16,323 nucleotides of DNA, from positions 12,169 to 28,491 of the forward strand of contig WELB01000151.1 of NCBI GenBank assembly GCA_009602725.1, in the 5' to 3' direction. A model generated the notes under the pieces. That model was not told the DNA's origin. It saw only the letters and a program-made list of their open reading frames with translations, and did no database searches. Numbering within the stretch: the stretch's first letter is position 1; each line of letters begins with the position of its first letter. The DNA is from Spirogloea muscicola. Taxonomy: Eukaryota; Streptophyta; Zygnematophyceae; Spirogloeales; Spirogloeaceae. The position numbers were made by a program, and so were the translations under genes. Shown here piece after piece: positions 1-10,214 of this stretch.

Positions 1-31
1 CCCCTCTTCCCCCCCCCCCTTGTTGTCACAG

Positions 32-2519
32 GACCGGAACTGGCGCACAGAGGCCGCTCCTTCCTGATGTACAATGGCGTGCCCAAGTAATACTTACCCT
101 TTCTGTCCAGACAATACGCCAATATGTATGTGCTCTAGGTCAATTGCAAATTCTCCAAAGTCTAGCCAGAGATTAGAATCACAAATGGGAATTGTCTAGC
201 ATAGGCACAGCATGGAATGCAATGCCAAGCACCCTGTCTGCCAGGCAGTTGCAGGAGGCTCGGGGCAGTGAGACTTGTGGCTGACCATGCTCCTCACTGT
301 GCTCCTCACTATGGTCCCCGCTTGCTCTCCCTGCCGCAGAGAACTCGTCAAGCTTGATCGCTTACAGTCGCTGGACCTACAGAATAACTACCTGCAGGCC
401 CTTCCGAGCTGGCTTGACGAGCTCCGCTGGCTTGTGGTATATTCTGCTGCAAGTGAATTGACTTTGCCATACTCGCTCACAGAGTCAGCACCGCCCTTAG
501 TGGAGCGCGGGTCTAGAACTGGTTCAGAATGTAAGCCTGTAATAGTGCTGGCGTTTGTTATCTTGAAGGTTCTGGACATACGTAACAACGCATTGCTCTC
601 GCTTCCAACCGCAATAGGCAACATGCCTCGGCTGCGCCGCTTGCACCTCAGCTTCAACACTGTAAGTTTCAGCGTGCGCTAGACCACGCCACTTGCTGCT
701 GCATTGCTGTGAACTTGGGGCTGGCATGATAAGAGGCAAGCTATCTGCAACCAGAAGATGTGCATTGATGCTTGCTTGACTTTTCCCCATCTTCTGCGAG
801 ATGGACCTGTTATTAGTGGTAGAAGATAAGGTCAGGAATGTCTTGTTGAACTCTATCTCTCCCTCTGGCGCAGTTCTTCTCTGGCCAATTTCCAAAGGAA
901 TTTGGCAACCTTCGCAGGCTAGAGTACTTGGACATGGTACGCTGCGATGTGGCCGCCAGCATCCCTGAGCTACTTAGCGGTATAGACGTCTGTCCACACA
1001 ACTTCCTCACCATAGTGCTCATTTGTGCAATAGGGCAGGGCCAACGAATCTGTGCGATGGAAATCTGTTTGACAAGATTGCTTGAAAACAATGTGCTCAC
1101 ATGGCTCATTAGCTGCTTCATTTGGAAGATCTGAAGTTCAGTGTTTAGCAAATGCAGTAGATCCTTGCTCAGACAGGATGACACAATAGCTATATAATCC
1201 TGAAATTCCCTACCTCCTGATGTGCCTGAGCCTCACATAGAGCTGGCTGGCAAGCAGGTCTGGTCAGCCTGCAGTACCTCAACCTCTCCCATAACTTCTA
1301 CATGGGCAAGATCCCTGGCTGGCTGGCGCAGCTGCCAAGCTTGCAGGTAAGACATAGCGACTTTCCGCTTTGGTTTGCAAGGGCTTGTCCCACGCTTTGC
1401 CACGTGACTTGGCCAAGCGCATCAAGTTGGTCAACATAGAAGTACAGGCTACAGTAGTATAAAATCAAGGGTATCGCAACTGAAAGCTAGGGTCCTACGG
1501 TCACGTTGCTGAAGAGGCTTGCTGATGTAGCAAGGCTTGCTTGCTTAGCAGGTCCTTGACATCTCCTACAACAACATGTGGGGCACGCTGCCCCCGTTTG
1601 TCAACAACTTCACCGTCTTTCTCTATGAGGGCAACTCGTTCTGCACGTGAGGCTAGCCTGCTCAGTTGTCTCAGCTATATGTATAGTCCGTGCAGCTTCC
1701 TATAGCTAGTATTTTCATAATCTGCAGTGTATCGCTGCTGACCTGCTTGCAAAGCAGGTGGGGTATTGTAGGGTTTGGTAGCTATTGGTGTGAAAGCCTG
1801 ATCAGTAGGCACACTTCAGTGTAGACCTGCATGTCATCAACAGACCTTCATGTGACCAACATGACAAAACGATAAGTGACTGGCAGTGGAGGTTCATGTG
1901 GTGGCAAGTCAACGACGCTGTTGACAAGCATCGCGTCTCTATGCGCTGCCCTGGCAATCCTCCTCACCTTTGGCTCGCTTGGTTTCTATTGTCGGTGGCG
2001 CCGGCAAAGGTGCCTCTTTGCAACTCTACTCGAGTTACCACTGACAGGAGCACGCTCACTTGGGTCATGAGTGAGCGTGCCCAGCAGTAATAGCAATGTT
2101 TGGATACTCGGTCTGATAATAGTCATGCATTGCAAATAGTGATGCAATGCCTTTCACGTTGATATGTTTAACTAACACACTCAGCCGCGTCACCTATCTA
2201 CTCCTTGTCTTGTATTTGAAGCAGTGCAGAAAGCCATCCTGATTGCGGATGGCTCATTGTATCATCAAACCATTCTTTGCGGTTGTGCAGAGATATATTG
2301 AGGGTTCAGGAAGAGATGGCAAGCTACGGTGCTGCGCAAGCAAGGTTGGCTACCCCCTCTCCCCTTGAGCTGTCGACTACTGTCCACGGCCCGGGTTTGC
2401 CGAAGGATGGCGTCATTTTGGGAGTCAATCCAGACCAGGTCGCTGTCTACATGGATGGCAAAATCATTGGAGTAGCGTACCCAGAGGCTGGGGGCCTCTC
2501 ACCTCGGCGAGAGCATTAG
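32..2519 (+). CDS. LRR receptor-like membrane protein (3' part, 8 exons)
   Basis: Exons proposed at 32-86, 340-436, 569-661, 874-979, 1258-1346, 1552-1646, 1887-2009 and 2291-2519 (stop TAG); all phases join. The first five and most of the sixth encode plant-type leucine-rich repeats, with cores such as LQSLDLQNNYL, VLDIRNNALLSLP, LQYLNLSHNFYMGKIP and VLDISYNN. A short Cys-containing stretch (EGNSFCTGGSCGG) follows, then one hydrophobic segment of about 22 residues (SIASLCAALAILLTFGSLGF) and a basic stop-transfer sequence (CRWRRQR). The cytoplasmic tail of about 77 residues has no kinase motifs. By family analogy this is a receptor-like protein or cell-surface scaffold rather than a receptor kinase. 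The N-terminus, signal peptide and further repeats lie left of the window. The 295 codons seen include the stop. I do not recognise the tail, which contains GVILGVNPDQVAVYMDGK. Confidence is high for an LRR-TM protein and low for its ligand or pathway. Confidence 0.82.
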
Positions 2520-3460
2520 ATTTCACCCTGATGCCCTTCGCTCATAGGTAGCTTACTTAATAGCAGCCACACTAACCATATTAAAGCCAGATCTTCGTAA
2601 AGAAGCAGTGCCTTCTGCAAGACCACAATGAATTCCTTGAGGCGGTGAAGTAGTGACTGATTTGACAACGAGTGAGACTGTTCATATCTCATCTTCTTGG
2701 CCGGCTCTTCTTGGCCGACAAGTGGATGTGCAGCGAAGGAGCACGAGTAAACATCGCGAAACAAGACTTTGTGTGCTGTGGGTAGAGTCTGTGTGGTGTT
2801 GGTGTTCGCAAAGCCAGACACTTATGTCGGACATGAAGTTCCTTCCTTGTCCTCGGCATTGATGAGTTTGATTACAGCAATGGGTATAGGTTGTGCAAGA
2901 ATAAGTGGCGCCTAGGTTGTGCAAGGATTGACGTGCAAGGGTGCTAACTATTGATATCATCGCACTTGCCAAGCATGTGCAGTTGTAGAGCTTATGTTCC
3001 TCAAAAAAAAGTATACTTGTATGCTTGTGCTGGATGACAGTCATGCACTGGATCTCAGAAAATTCTATTGCGCGCTCAGCATCAGCTCAAGAGTGAACTG
3101 AGTTGACATGCGATGTAGTGTCCTCATCGATGTGCATGACTGCTACGCAATTGGATCGTGGCAATTAAAGTGGCCAAAAGACGCGAGGCACAAGGGCACA
3201 AGAATTACATGAATTTATGGCCATCACTGTCATATCTTATGAAGCTGTTACTATCTGAGTATCGCAGCAAGACAGATGATAGCGGCCTTGAGGTTGAAGT
3301 TGCGGTCTCAAGCTAGTTGAGGTGACATCATCAACCTCATATCATTCTGTGTGAGCTTTCTGAGATAATGATCTGCAGTCTATGCTGACTCAACATCTCT
3401 GTGGGATATTTGAGCAGTTATCAAGTAGGTATTACGTTTGCAGGTCTTATCTTCATGTCA
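2520..3460. other. Intergenic stretch downstream of the LRR gene
   Basis: No reading frame here shows recognisable protein similarity or a convincing exon flanked by splice signals. It includes the 3' untranslated region of the LRR gene, whose end I cannot place. A near-exact direct repeat of 13 bases (taggttgtgcaag) occurs near 2886 and 2912, and an A-run lies at 3003-3010. Nothing else stands out. Confidence 0.5.
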
Positions 3461-4069
3461 CTACTGACTAAAATCAGCAGGCTGTAGCTTCTTCCGGAAA
3501 TCATGTACCGACCCCAGGAGCCCTGGTTGTGCGCCTGTGTCCAGCAACACCAGCTTCGGCCTTTTTCCAACCTGCAGCATACCTGAGGTGTTGTTGAGAA
3601 GTCTGACGAACTTAAAATGGAAAGTCCGGCACAATTCTGTTCTGTTCTGTTTCTGTTTTTCCTCAAGATGCCCTGTGGGATGCAATACCATGCAAATAGA
3701 ACCCACAGTAAGCTCAGCAGATGCAGCGAGAATAGCTGCAGCCCAAACACTCTGAGTCTGTTCAACAGCAGTGCTACTCTGGAGCATGCTGGTTATCTGT
3801 TCATTTGTCCACCCCAGATCTTTGAGGCTTAGGACAGGCGAAATGTATATTTTGTCCAACAGCTTTTCAGCTGACAAGGTATAGGTCCCCATCTGGACCA
3901 TTCTTGTATCACAAACGGTGGAGTGATTTCTGGAAAAAGAACATACCAACAACTGCTTATGTTGGCCTCTCAGCAAAGTGCCTTCCTTGTCGGCCTGGGC
4001 AATGGACCGACAATTTGACGTTTCAGGGAGGTGGCTAGGCGCACTCTGAAACCAACAAACAACAAACAC
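3461..4069 (-). other. Possible minus-strand exons, unidentified
   Basis: A minus-strand frame stays open for about 200 codons at moderate GC. Within it, 3947-4045 (99 bases) looks like an exon: it is preceded by a T-rich tract ending in TTTCAG and followed by GTATGT. A second segment starts after ATGCTGCAG near 3565 and encodes KRPKLVLLDTGAQPGLLG, which faintly recalls the LLD[T/H/F]G motif of ABC1/ADCK atypical kinases. The preceding HxDxHPGN motif of that family was not found, so I do not assign it. The segments could be remnants of a gene, exons of an uncharacterised gene whose promoter lies in the GC-rich region at 4300-4700, or chance. The plus strand also has pyrimidine-AG motifs here, so the strand is uncertain. 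Confidence 0.2.
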
Positions 4070-4642
4070 TCCGAAGAGAAGAGGGACTGCTGCTGAGCCT
4101 AGCGTCTCTGACCTGAGGCTGCTTAGCAGGGGTTACTGAGTGATCCGTAGCTGCTTTGTTTCTTTGTGTGCTTGTTTTTCTTAGCGCTTGCCCTGGCCCC
4201 CTTCTCGTCCATTGTTGATTCTTTTTTGGGCTGGCTTTTCCAGCCCCTGTTCTCAATAGGCGAGCACTTTCTCCTGCAGGATTGATTCGAGCACGCGTCA
4301 CCACATGCGCTTGAGCGGAAACTATCTGACCATTTCCAGATCTCGGACCCAGGGAGAGGACAGCCGCCGCCGCCGTTGACTCGGCGGCCCCGAGGGGCAT
4401 CGGCGGCGGTGATTGCGGAGCCCGGCAGGAATCGCGGATCTCGGCGGGGCCTGCGCCCTCGGCTGCGCGAACTCGGCTCCTGAGTCGACGGAATTGCGGA
4501 TACAGACGACGCATTCCGGTACCATCGGCGCGGAATGCTGGAAAGTGAGGGGCCCCGCCGCGCGCGGGCAGCGGCGCAGTAAGTGGATGAGGCGCGGCTG
4601 GGGAGAGAGCCCGCTTCGGGCGGGGAGGGGGGGAAGACTGGC

Positions 4643-4737
4643 CAGCCCCTCTCCCTCATCGTTACCCCCCCTCTCCCATTTTTCCACCTCCCTCTTGCAA
4701 TCTCCCTGCCCTTGGAGCTCACTCTCCCTCCCCTTTA
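4643..4737 (+). repeat. Pyrimidine-rich tract, coding-strand orientation
   Basis: A CT-rich stretch with few purines (ctctccctc, cccccctctccc, ccacctccctctt, ctctccctcccc) upstream of the plus-strand esterase gene. It is one of several such tracts in the window, all pyrimidine-rich on the sense strand of the adjacent gene. Confidence 0.7.
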
Positions 4738-4858
4738 TTGGGACACAGTAAAGCATGTGGCTTTCTTATTTGACGTCTCTCTCTCCCCTCGGCTCCACTG
4801 AATCGCTCAGCCTCCCTCCCCGCCGCGGCGCTCCTCTCTCCCCAAACTCTCCCCTGGA

Positions 4859-4861
<3 letters not shown>

Positions 4862-4889
<28 letters not shown>

Positions 4890-4890
4890 N
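4862..4890. repeat. C28 homopolymer followed by an unresolved base (N)
   Basis: Twenty-eight consecutive C residues at 4862-4889 are followed by the only N in the window, at 4890. The length is probably unreliable because homopolymers are hard to sequence, so the real sequence here may be longer or contain missing bases. It lies just before a strong-Kozak ATG at 4899, in the presumed esterase leader. Confidence 0.95.
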
Positions 4891-4898
4891 TCGCCGCC

Positions 4899-5045
4899 AT
4901 GGCGGCCGCGGGGCTGGCGCACAGGCGACAACGGCGGCCTGGCGGCGGCGGCGAACGCGGCAGCAGCAAGGCCAGCAGCAGCGGCGCAAGCGAGGGCGGC
5001 CATCACTGCGGTGGCCGTGGCCGCAACAACAGCTGGCAGCGGTAG
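4899..5045 (+). other. Small upstream ORF with near-ideal Kozak context (48 codons)
   Basis: The ATG sits in gccgccATGG, the consensus eukaryotic initiation context, and the frame ends at TAG 5043-5045. The 48-residue product would start MAAAGLAHRRQRRPGGGG and is Gly/Ser/Arg-rich without a recognisable domain. If the esterase transcript starts upstream of this point, it would act as an upstream ORF and could lower translation of the main frame, which starts in a weaker context. It could also be an unannotated first exon or chance in GC-rich DNA. Confidence 0.35.
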
Positions 5046-5063
5046 ATGGAGGCTTATGGCGCG

Positions 5064-5068
<5 letters not shown>

Positions 5069-5104
<36 letters not shown>
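5069..5104. repeat. (CGG)12 triplet microsatellite
   Basis: Twelve perfect CGG units lie about 110 bases before the proposed esterase start codon, in the likely 5' untranslated leader. The complementary frames would read as poly-Ala, poly-Gly or poly-Arg, which accounts for several spurious open frames here. Confidence 0.95.
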
Positions 5105-5105
<1 letters not shown>

Positions 5106-5217
5106 CTGCGGGCTCAGACAGCAACGGCCGGATTCCCCAGGCCAGTCGCCGGAGATCCGCGATGCCAGTGTACGCGAATAACGGCGGCCGTTGACGGGAA
5201 TCGGCGGCAAGGGCTTA

Positions 5218-8200
5218 ATGAGCGCTGCGATGGCTGGCCTCGCCGTTACGGCTCGGCGCCCAGGCCCACTCCTCCTTGTGACGCTGCTGCTCCTCCATAA
5301 CCCCTTGGCCAGGTACGCCATTCAGGAGCCATGGTGGCGGTGTCTCGGCGAGCACCTCAGCGCTCATCTAATCAGACGGTGCGTCGAGAGGATCAGCTCT
5401 GAGACGATGCCGTGGGGTCGCGTCGTTGTGCAGCTCAGCGGCCCACCATGTCAGGACCCCGGTGCCGGCGCCGCCGCACAGCAGCGCTGCCATGCGCTTC
5501 CCGCCGCCGAACTCGACCGTGAAGGTCGTCCTGCAGCCGCCTCCGGCGGCGCTGCCCCCGGCAGCAGCGCTCGGTCCAGTGCAGCTTGTCCTCGGCGCGG
5601 CAGCCAGCAGAGGCGCCAGTGAGCTACCTGCAGCCTGACCACCATCGCCAGCAGCCTGCATTGCTGAGCCGGCTCGTCAACGCCAGAGGTCTATAATGAC
5701 ATTGTCATTAATGTCAACGTTCTTACTGTGGTGGCGCTAGGGTGCCTCGATGGCTCGCCAGCGAGCTACTTCTTCCGCAAGGGCTTTGGCAGCGGCCTCA
5801 ACAGATGGATCATCTACTTCGAGGTCGGCTTGGCACCCTTCTTCTGCGGTCGCCACTCCTCTTCTCGACCAGCTACGCACCGTCAAAGCTTGGACCAGCC
5901 TTGACGGCCTCTAGAGTTGGTGCACAGGGTGGCGCGTGGTGCACGACCTTGGCTGACTGCTACGCACGGAGCTTCACGGCACTGGGCTCGTCGATGCTGG
6001 GCACGTCCCTCCCCAACAGCGGCTTCTTCAGCCTGAACAGCCACCTCAATCCAGGTGTGGCAGGCGCGGGCATCATCCTCCTAACTTAAACGTAAGTTTG
6101 CCATTAGCCATGGTTAACCATTGACTGTTGACCATCCATTGACATGGCCATTGGGTGGGTGACGCGGCAGAGTTCTACAATTGGAACGTCATCAACGTGC
6201 ATTACTGCGACGGCGCGTCCTACTCGGGGTACCGTGTCCAGCCTCTTGTGTACAAGGTAAGGCCGTGGAGCTGCTCTTTCGCTCCACTTGTTATCTCTGA
6301 AATCTACTTATAATTGGCTGTTTTGCAATCTAAGCGCACGGATGGCTTGTATATTCAATCACAGGGCCGACGGCTCTACTTCCGCGGCCGCACCATCCTG
6401 TCCGCCGTCATCACTGATGCTCTCTCACGAGGCCTCAGCTCCTCTGAGCAGGTGCATTTCCCTACGCTATGTCACTGTCAGGCCCTTCCGTTGTGCAGGA
6501 GGCCATCTCTGGTGCTGCTTGCTGGCATCCTGACCACTATGTCGTGCCTTTCCAGCCCTTGTCAAGCCATTCCCATGGCCTTTCCAAGCAAAGCTGTCAA
6601 TACTGTGCCTTGTCTAGCACGCCCATCATCCACTACTGCCGAGCATCCCAGTAAAAGGCTTTCCATTGACAACATAGGGAGCACGTGCACGCTCATAAAG
6701 CTGCTGGTGGGGAGGGGGCAGGTCCTGGTGGGGGGCTGCTCTGCGGGGGGCCTCACTTCGCTGCTGCAGTGCGACTCAATCAGGGCACGCATGCCCAAGA
6801 ATGCCACCGTCAAGTGCACGTCGGATGCTGGCGTCTTCCTGGACATGTGAGCAAGTCGAGCAGTCTCATCAGCTCCAGAACAGCTACCAAGGCTCTCCAG
6901 TTCCATCAGCTATGACCGTCACGTTTCAACGCTGCATCTCGCCCAGAGGTTTGCCTGCTGTTGCTAACACTTTAGTTTTCAAATGTGTGACCGACTCCAG
7001 GCCTGACGTCAGCGGCAACTACTCCTACAGGATCCAAGTCTCTCAGATGCATAAGCTCCACGTATGTCCACATTCTCTTAAGACCAACACTCCCAGAGCT
7101 TATGCAGGCATTGCCAGCGCTGCTGCACCTGTATGTCTTACTTGGCTCACAGTGAATTACCTGCTACCTACCGCTGCCAGGCTCTCAAGGGGAATGGGCG
7201 TCTCCACAAGCTGGCTCTGTAGGCTTTGACCACATTGTTAAATCTGTTCCGCTTCTCTTTTGCAGAATATGACAAAGAGCTTACAGCCTGGCTGCTTGGC
7301 AACTCGAGCACCCGCTCTACAATACAAGGTAAACATGTGACGTCTTAGCATGGTCAGGAGTCACCGAGCTGTGCAGGGTATTAAACTGCCATCCACTTGT
7401 CCGCCTATGATTATCATGTGGTAGCTCAAAGCTGGGCAAGAAGTCTGTGCTTATGCGTTGATTTAAATATGGGCTGTGAGTCTTGAGTATACCTTGACGT
7501 AACCCCTTAACCCTCAAACCTAAACCCTAAAACCAGTTAAATTGTCTATTGACACAGCCATGTGTTGGGTGCATCTGTGACTGCAGTGCCTATTTGTCCA
7601 GAACTTCCTGAAATATGTGAAAACCCCGGTGTACATCATCAACAGCAATTACGACATTTATAACGTGAGCTTTGTGCTACCATTCTAATCTTCTTACATC
7701 TTTTTATTCATGAACATTGCAAGGTCCGCAAAATGCTAGCTGTTCAGATAGTTTAAATTACTGAGATGGCCAAAGCGTTTAAACACCCGAGATTCACTCT
7801 CTTGCTTGTCCTTGTTGCGGCAGTTGAAGAGTCTGGTCGCCCCTGTGGAAGCGGACCCCACAGGCAAGACTCTCCGGAATTGCATCGAGCATGTGGGAAG
7901 CTGCACAGCACTGCAGCTCAAGAGAATACAGAGTACGAATCTTACCTTACTCAACTTGGTCCAGGGCTAAACAATTATAACCATACTTATGATCCATTGA
8001 CCTGATCGATTATCCTCTTTAGATCTATCCACAGGCTGGGTTACCATATGTTGCAAGAGGACAACGGAAATGAGTCACTTGAAAGCATTCATGAGTTTGT
8101 GAAGTGTATCGGGGAATGTCACTTTACTTTCTCATTCGAGGTGCCTTTTTGTCATTGGAATATTGCAATGCCTTATTTAAAAGTGGTGTTATTGTCACAG

Positions 8201-9042
8201 ACGACACAGAGATGCAGACTACTTGAGCAGCTTCGTCGCTGTAAAGGTCTGCATGCTGTGATTATGAGATTGCTCAGCAAAATGAGGAACTTGTCTTGGC
8301 AGCTTTTCGGTTGGCCATGATAATGGCAGTTACGTCGGGCACAACGTCGACGTCAGATGGGGCGTACCTCTTCTCCTGCTTCGGCCACTGCAGCCTGTAC
8401 CGCGACACAACATTCGGGCTCATCCGTATCAAGGGCCAGGTGATCAGAGCCTTTCTGCCGTTGCAAGGCATGCTTAGCTGGTTATACAATCAAATCCTTG
8501 CAAGAGTCCAAGTTGCAGGAATGTACATGTAAGTATTTCCAATCTGCATACAAGGAGTTGAATCTATACACATAGTATTGAAGTCTATGCACCTGCATGG
8601 GATCTCAGGTCCAGCTTGCTTTGCAACTCAGCATCTGTTCCCCCTCTCTCTGTGAGCGGCAGCCGCTTCTGCGAGCGCTTGGAGACTGGTTCTTTGGAAG
8701 GAATGCAACAACTAGCACCCCCTATATGAGCCTTGACTGCGCCTACCCCTGCAATGCCTGCAACATGTCGCACGCTGGTAGGCTTGCAGATCACCCGCTC
8801 ATTACTGCGAGGACTTCATTTGACTTCTTTGTAGTCAAGATATCAATGTTGTTAAGATCTGGGTCCAAAAGTTGCCACCCAATTTGACCCTCGCTTGATT
8901 CTGAATTGCTTGCAGTAGACATCCCAGTGGTCTGACATTTCAGTGCTTCTGCTTGCCTTGCCACTTTGCAGCCTGGCAGCAGTACCGCAATGTCGGCCAC
9001 AAGAAGAAGGTCCAGAAAGCCATAGAAGGCGCCGCTAGTTGA
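5218..9042 (+). CDS. Pectin acetylesterase (PAE/Notum family), complete, 14 exons
   Basis: Secreted serine esterase expected to remove acetyl groups from pectin or related glycans (plant PAE, carbohydrate esterase family 13). Exons: 5218-5312, 5434-5618, 5741-5823, 5928-6054, 6171-6256, 6365-6451, 6722-6846, 7001-7061, 7266-7328, 7587-7664, 7824-7932, 8303-8439, 8663-8777, 8972-9042. Phases agree throughout and give 473 residues. Residues 1-31 form a signal peptide (hydrophobic core LLLVTLLLL). Family landmarks: CLDGSPASYFFRKGFGSG (from about residue 95), FYNWNVINVHYCDGASYSG, LYFRG, the nucleophile elbow GGCSAGG (Ser228), the Asp segment YIINSNYD (Asp327), the His segment SCFGHC (His395), and the C-terminal GDWFFGR followed by Cys pairs. 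The catalytic triad is intact. Uncertain points: start at 5218 or at the better-context ATG 5230; exon 6 could begin at 6335 and exon 13 at about 8607, both in frame. Substrate is inferred from family only. Confidence 0.93.
7501..7534. repeat. Degenerate telomere-like CCCTAAA patch with a telo-box
   Basis: Inside the esterase intron 7329-7586, the text aaccccttaaccctcaaacc, continuing taaaccctaaaacc, contains about four degenerate copies of the plant-type telomere unit CCCTAAA. The exact telo-box motif AAACCCTAA lies at 7522-7530. It is too short and degenerate to be a telomere. It may be an interstitial remnant, a regulatory telo-box, or chance. Confidence 0.55.
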
Positions 9043-10214
9043 TCAACTTTCTTCCTTCGGCAATTTTTGCAAACATTGGCAAGGCCCGCTGAGGGGTGGT
9101 GACAGCTGTTGCTGCAACTGGATAGCCACTCATGCTTGGTAGAACTTCGTCCTGGAGTTCGACCTGACAAGAGTATGCGGCTTGCTGCAAGGAGGCGCTA
9201 GGACGCCAATCGATTGGCTTACAGGTCTTCATTTGGCATTGCTTCAGCTTGCTTAGCTGTCATGGGAAAGGTGCTCTTACGTCTTACCACGGTGCTCTGT
9301 TGCTGCGGAGCCGCATATACGGTTTGTTTGGCTATTATGGGCAAGTTGCTCTTATGCCTTACGCGGTGCTCTATTGCTGAGGAGCTGCATAGCTCTACCT
9401 GTTTGGAAAGAATCTAAGCATCTCAGTTGGCTGGGACCAACATCGAACAATACAGTATAGCTACTCGTTGCACATTAGGGGCGGGCTTTGAATAGCAGAC
9501 CTAGAGATCCTAGTGGAGGGGGCTGAGCTCTTACACACAGAAAGATCAGGCAGTGTGATGCTGTGCATTTTGTCTAGCACGTCAATAGGAAAGGGAGCAG
9601 ATACGGAGGAAGACTTAAATCTAGCGCCGGATTTGTGAGTGCCTGATAAAAGTAGGTCAAGGCTAGAGAGGCTGTGAAAGTACCTTTCTTAAGTGTGAAC
9701 TCTGGCTGTAGGGAAAGTCGGAGCGAAGACTTAGGAAGTTAGGGTTAATTCCATAACAGTCTAGGTTTCTACGGGAGGCAGCCAAGGTAAACCGCGTCAC
9801 AGGTAATGTGAGCATGCAGGGCATCATAAGAGCCGGAGGTGCCGTGTTATGGTGTCCACTGTCTGCTTGGCACCTGCGTAGAAGGTTACTGACTAATGCA
9901 TCAGACCTTGAAGGCTTGCTCGCTGAGCCAGCCAGGGCATGTAGCAGGCAGTGGCGGGTGTGGAAAGGAGGACGACAGACTCTGGCTGACTGCAAGCTGT
10001 CTCAGCACCATGACTTGACATACTTACTAAACATTCCAATCTGACTCGATCTGAGTGCGTGGAATTGACTCGTTACCATGCCACTCTAATACTATAGTAT
10101 GAGGACCTGGCTAGTTGTAGGACTTTCCTTGACCTATGATACAGCTAGACAACTCACATTGCCATGCTCTATTACACCATTTCCTCTGTTCCAAATCGAC
10201 GTGTTCGTGGCATC
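9043..10214. other. Non-coding region between convergent genes
   Basis: Lies between the 3' ends of the esterase gene (+) and the Pth2 gene (-) and should contain both 3' untranslated regions. Besides the tandem duplication at 9249-9390, I see only short unrecognised open frames (minus 9035-9232, minus 9663-9995, plus 9808-10044). They lack family motifs and their codon third positions show no clear GC bias, unlike the real exons. No RNA gene or mobile-element motif was recognised. Confidence 0.5.
9249..9390. repeat. Imperfect tandem duplication, unit about 68 bases
   Basis: Copy one (9249-9316) and copy two (9324-9390) align along their length: ttgcttagctgtcatggg / ttgtttggctattatggg, then ggtgctcttacgtcttac / gttgctcttatgccttac, then ggtgctctgttgctgcgg / ggtgctctattgctgagg, then agccgcat / agctgcat. 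Differences are mostly transitions plus a small indel, indicating an old duplication. The repeated frame reads MGKVLLRL and MGKLLLCL, but no larger protein is apparent. Confidence 0.85.

Larger units (their letters stand above)
4300..5217 (+). promoter_or_regulatory. GC-rich promoter/5' leader region of the pectin acetylesterase gene
   Basis: Base composition shifts from near-balanced to strongly GC- and CpG-rich at about 4340 and stays so up to the esterase start. The region holds a pyrimidine-rich stretch on the coding strand (about 4643-4737), the C28 run, a small ORF in a strong Kozak context and a CGG triplet run, each listed separately. These resemble a promoter plus 5' untranslated leader. 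No TATA element or transcription start can be fixed from sequence. The many long open frames on both strands here are low-complexity (poly-Ala, poly-Gly, poly-Arg, poly-Pro) and are not called as genes. Confidence 0.45.

Noticed and set aside
3937-3954. An 18-base intron GTATGTTCTTTTTCCAG on the minus strand
   Set aside because: Too short to be spliced; donor and acceptor signals probably belong to different introns or are chance.
4719-5321. Minus-strand 200-codon ORF and several overlapping frames
   Set aside because: They consist of poly-Ala, poly-Gly and poly-Arg encoded by the CGG run and C28 tract, cross an unresolved base, and oppose the esterase start.
9035-9232. Minus-strand 65-codon ORF opposite the esterase 3' end
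   Set aside because: The sequence looks somewhat protein-like, but third-position GC is only about half, there are no motifs and it overlaps the esterase stop; chance is more likely.
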